A stretch of 64,000 bases of DNA. It comes from Actinomycetota bacterium (GTDB lineage: Bacteria > Actinomycetota > UBA4738 > HRBIN12). Numbering within the stretch: position 1 is the first letter of the stretch; each line of letters starts with the position of its first letter. A model generated the notes under the pieces. That model made no database searches. It was given only the letters and a program-made list of their open reading frames with translations, and had not been told where the DNA came from. Positions 62,324 to 64,000 of this stretch are shown piece after piece. The stretch lies in contig BPGL01000003.1 in NCBI GenBank assembly GCA_026003015.1, positions 62,001 to 126,000 of the forward strand, written 5' to 3'. Made by a program: the position numbers and the translations under genes.

Positions 62324-62446
62324 CGATCCTCCCGACCCGTTCGGGCCCCCACGTGTAGCAGCTCGGCACGCCGGTGAGCCCGCGCACGATCGGAGGCAGG
62401 AGCGGAGCGATCACCGGACGGGCGGGGTTGGCGGCGTCATGCGATG

Positions 62447-62452
62447 TATAGT
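62447..62452 (+). promoter_or_regulatory. -10 element of leaderless vapBC transcript
   Basis: TATAGT lies six bases before the antitoxin ATG at 62459, a spacing that would put transcription start at the start codon. No ribosome site precedes the ATG. Confidence 0.5.
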
Positions 62453-62458
62453 GATGTC

Positions 62459-62719
62459 ATGCATCGGACCCAGATCTACCTCGGGAAGGAGGAGCTGGAG
62501 GTCCTCGACCGCGCCGCGGCAGCCACGGGCGCATCCCGTTCCGAGCTGATCCGGCGCGCGATCCACAGCACCTTCGGAGCGCCCTCGGCGGAGGCCCGAC
62601 TCGAGGCGCTCCGTCGGAGCGCCGGGAGCTGGAAGGGCCGGCGGTACACCGGAGCGGAGTACGTGGATGCCATCCGCGGCGACCTGAACGAGCGGCTCCG
62701 GCGGGTCGGGCTCCGGTGA
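62459..62719 (+). CDS. vapB: Ribbon-helix-helix antitoxin (VapB type)
   Basis: An 86-residue protein. [20 protein letters not shown] with [11 protein letters not shown] is a CopG/ribbon-helix-helix DNA-binding domain, and the C-terminal [20 protein letters not shown] probably wraps the toxin. The ATG at 62459 is preferred over one five codons upstream because the domain starts there. The stop overlaps the toxin start (GTGA), typical for toxin-antitoxin pairs, which the antitoxin represses. Confidence 0.85.
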   Translation: MHRTQIYLGKEELEVLDRAAAATGASRSELIRRAIHSTFGAPSAEARLEALRRSAGSWKGRRYTGAEYVDAIRGDLNERLRRVGLR

Positions 62720-63093
62720 AGGTCGTCGACACCACCGTCGCGGTGGACCACCTCCGAGGCCTCGCCCCGGCCACGCGCCTCCTGACGGAGCTGGCCGCTG
62801 ATGGGGACACCCTCGCGGCGAGCGAGATCACGAGGTTCGAGCTCCTCGCGGGGGCGAGGCAGTCGGAGCTCCGCGCGCTCGAGGCCTTCTTCTCCGCGCT
62901 CGTCTGGGTCCCGATCGACGAGGAGATCAGCAGGACGGCCGGGGCGCTCGCCCACCGCCTGCGCCGCAGCCACCGGGGCATCGACGACGCCGACTACCTG
63001 ATCGCGGCGACCGCGCTGGTCCTCGAGGCGGACCTGCTCACCACGAACCTCCGCCACTTCCCGATGTTCCAGGGCCTCCGCCCCCCGTACTGA
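62716..63093 (+). CDS. vapC: PIN-domain ribonuclease toxin VapC
   Basis: A 125-residue PIN nuclease. Acidic residues Asp5 (VVDTTVAVD), Glu42 (ITRFELLAG) and Asp91/Asp93 ([11 protein letters not shown]) form the metal site. VapC toxins cut tRNA or rRNA when the antitoxin is degraded. It follows vapB with a four-base overlap. The active-site residues are all present, so it should be functional. Confidence 0.88.
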   Translation: MKVVDTTVAVDHLRGLAPATRLLTELAADGDTLAASEITRFELLAGARQSELRALEAFFSALVWVPIDEEISRTAGALAHRLRRSHRGIDDADYLIAATALVLEADLLTTNLRHFPMFQGLRPPY

Positions 63094-63364
63094 GTGCGGA
63101 GCTTCCCGTCGGCGAACTCGCGGATCGGGCCGAGCCGGGACCCCAGTCCCGAGCCCAGCGCGAGCCGCTACCCGGGAAGGCCGCATCCGCGGCGGGTCAA
63201 CGGCCGACAGGCTCACCGCGTCGATCGTCGGGGTGCGCGCGCAACGAGCCGGGGGCGACCTGAGGTATCGGTGCTGATCGCCGGCAACCGATCGGGCTCC
63301 TGCCTCCCCAGCACCGTGTACAGAGACTCCCCCCTCGTGTCAGCGACCTCCGTGGGAACGCCGT
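63094..63364. other. Intergenic, nothing recognised
   Basis: About 270 bases between vapC and the convergent hydrolase stop. No gene, RNA or clear terminator hairpin was recognised. Confidence 0.5.
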
Positions 63365-64000
63365 CTAGCGCGGCGGGGGGCCGAGGCTCGCCGGATCCTC
63401 CCCCCGGAGGAACGCGAGGATCCGCCGCCACGCGTCCTCACACGCGGCGCGGAACCGGTCGGCCTCTCGGTCGAAGAACGAGTGCGGCGCGCCCTCGTAG
63501 ATCAGGATCGTGCTTCCAACGCCGGCCGCGTCGAGCGCACGACGGAACCGATCGACGTCCGCCGGGGGGATCCCGGGGTCGTCTCCAGCGAACAGGCCGA
63601 GCACCGGGCAGCGGTAGGAGGGTGCGAGCAGCTCGGGCGCCGATCGGTCGTCGGGGCCGGAGGGGGCCGGCCAGCCGTAGAAGCCGATCACCCCTGCGAG
63701 ACCGTGATCGCGGGCGGCCTGGTTGAAGGAGTGTCGCCCGCCGAAGCAGAAGCCCACCGTGAACACCCGCTCGGCCCGGCCGCCTGCCTCCGAGCGCAGG
63801 TGGGCGACGGCGGCGCCGACGTCCATGGCCACCCCGTCGGGCGTCGTGCGTTCCACGTGGGGACGGAAGGCGAACGACACGGGGTCACGGGGCTCGGTAC
63901 CGGCTGTTCTGCCGAAGTAGTCGATCGCGACCGCGTGCACGCCGGCCTGCGCGAAGCGCTCGGCGAGCTCTCGGTAGAAGGGGTGCAGGCCGCGGACGTC
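63365..64000 (-). CDS. Dienelactone hydrolase family protein, 5' end outside window
   Basis: At least 211 residues of an alpha/beta hydrolase. The nucleophile elbow is GFCFGGRHS (Cys in place of Ser, as in dienelactone hydrolases), the acid is in AGDDPGIPP, and the catalytic His in EGAPHSFFDR. The frame remains open past the GTG at 63940 to the window end (DVRGLHPFYRELAERFAQAG), so the start lies beyond it. Substrate unknown. Confidence 0.82.
   Translation of the reverse strand, partial: DVRGLHPFYRELAERFAQAGVHAVAIDYFGRTAGTEPRDPVSFAFRPHVERTTPDGVAMDVGAAVAHLRSEAGGRAERVFTVGFCFGGRHSFNQAARDHGLAGVIGFYGWPAPSGPDDRSAPELLAPSYRCPVLGLFAGDDPGIPPADVDRFRRALDAAGVGSTILIYEGAPHSFFDREADRFRAACEDAWRRILAFLRGEDPASLGPPPR

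Overview
The window is high-GC (about 70%), densely coded bacterial DNA. Start codons are ATG or GTG with GTGA/ATGA stop-start overlaps, several starts lie only 6-7 bases behind a TANNNT -10 hexamer (leaderless style), and the gene families (GPGG-motif small membrane protein, DUF6328-type protein, SigB/SigF-type sigma factor with partner-switching proteins, baeRF-like protein, DUF2029-type glycosyltransferases) point to an uncultured member of the Actinomycetota. I cannot place it below phylum.

Layout. 1-5.5 kb: end of a MobA-like nucleotidyltransferase, a nitrilase-family hydrolase, then a general-stress cluster: SigB/F-type sigma factor, degenerate anti-sigma protein, a canonical histidine-kinase-like ATPase reading in frame into CsbD, a Crp/Fnr regulator and a STAS protein. 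Two GTTT-N16/17-GGGTA promoters, the form used by SigF/SigB sigma factors, sit in front of the GPGG/DUF6328 pair and csbD, so the sigma factor probably drives its own neighbourhood. 5.5-10.7 kb: class III aminotransferase, amidohydrolase, spermidine-synthase-like membrane protein and a four-helix membrane protein.

10.8-21.4 kb is a defence island ending at a tRNA-Ala(CGC) gene. It holds an intact 1172-residue SIR2-domain protein with a long C-terminal extension, convergent with a two-gene module of a phospholipase-D/SNF2 helicase and an N6-adenine DNA methylase. The helicase gene carries five frame breaks and the methylase one. 21.4-39.2 kb is mostly housekeeping: translin-like protein, moaC-moeA, galU, fmdB-mtnP, CpaB-like SAF protein, uppP, tldE-tldD, two GT-C mannosyltransferase-like proteins, a DMT transporter and an ABC ATPase.

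39.3-44.8 kb is a compact operon for corrinoid-dependent methyl transfer: corrinoid protein, pterin methyltransferase, RamA-like ASKHA/ferredoxin activator, DUF1638 protein and a non-pyrrolysine MttB homologue. Together these could demethylate a methylated amine and pass the methyl group to tetrahydrofolate.

45.5-51.35 kb is a mobile island: three IS256 copies or fragments, an IS3 element whose left end is fused to a duplicated 5' piece of the methylase gene from the defence island, and cargo genes for a secreted protein and a PASTA lipoprotein. A 30-base imperfect direct repeat of the start of a 5'-3' exonuclease gene brackets it, suggesting insertion at that gene's 5' end. 51.3-64 kb returns to chromosomal genes: exonuclease, Lpd-like flavoprotein, an McrB-like ATPase with a short DUF2357-like partner, a kinase-aminotransferase fusion, homocysteine methyltransferase, baeRF-like protein, adenosine deaminase (one frame break), a DAP-decarboxylase-like protein lacking the usual cysteine motif, a vapBC pair and a dienelactone hydrolase cut by the window end.

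Single-base indels recur (helicase, methylase, IS256, adenosine deaminase). Some may be assembly errors rather than real decay, so calls of inactivation are provisional.
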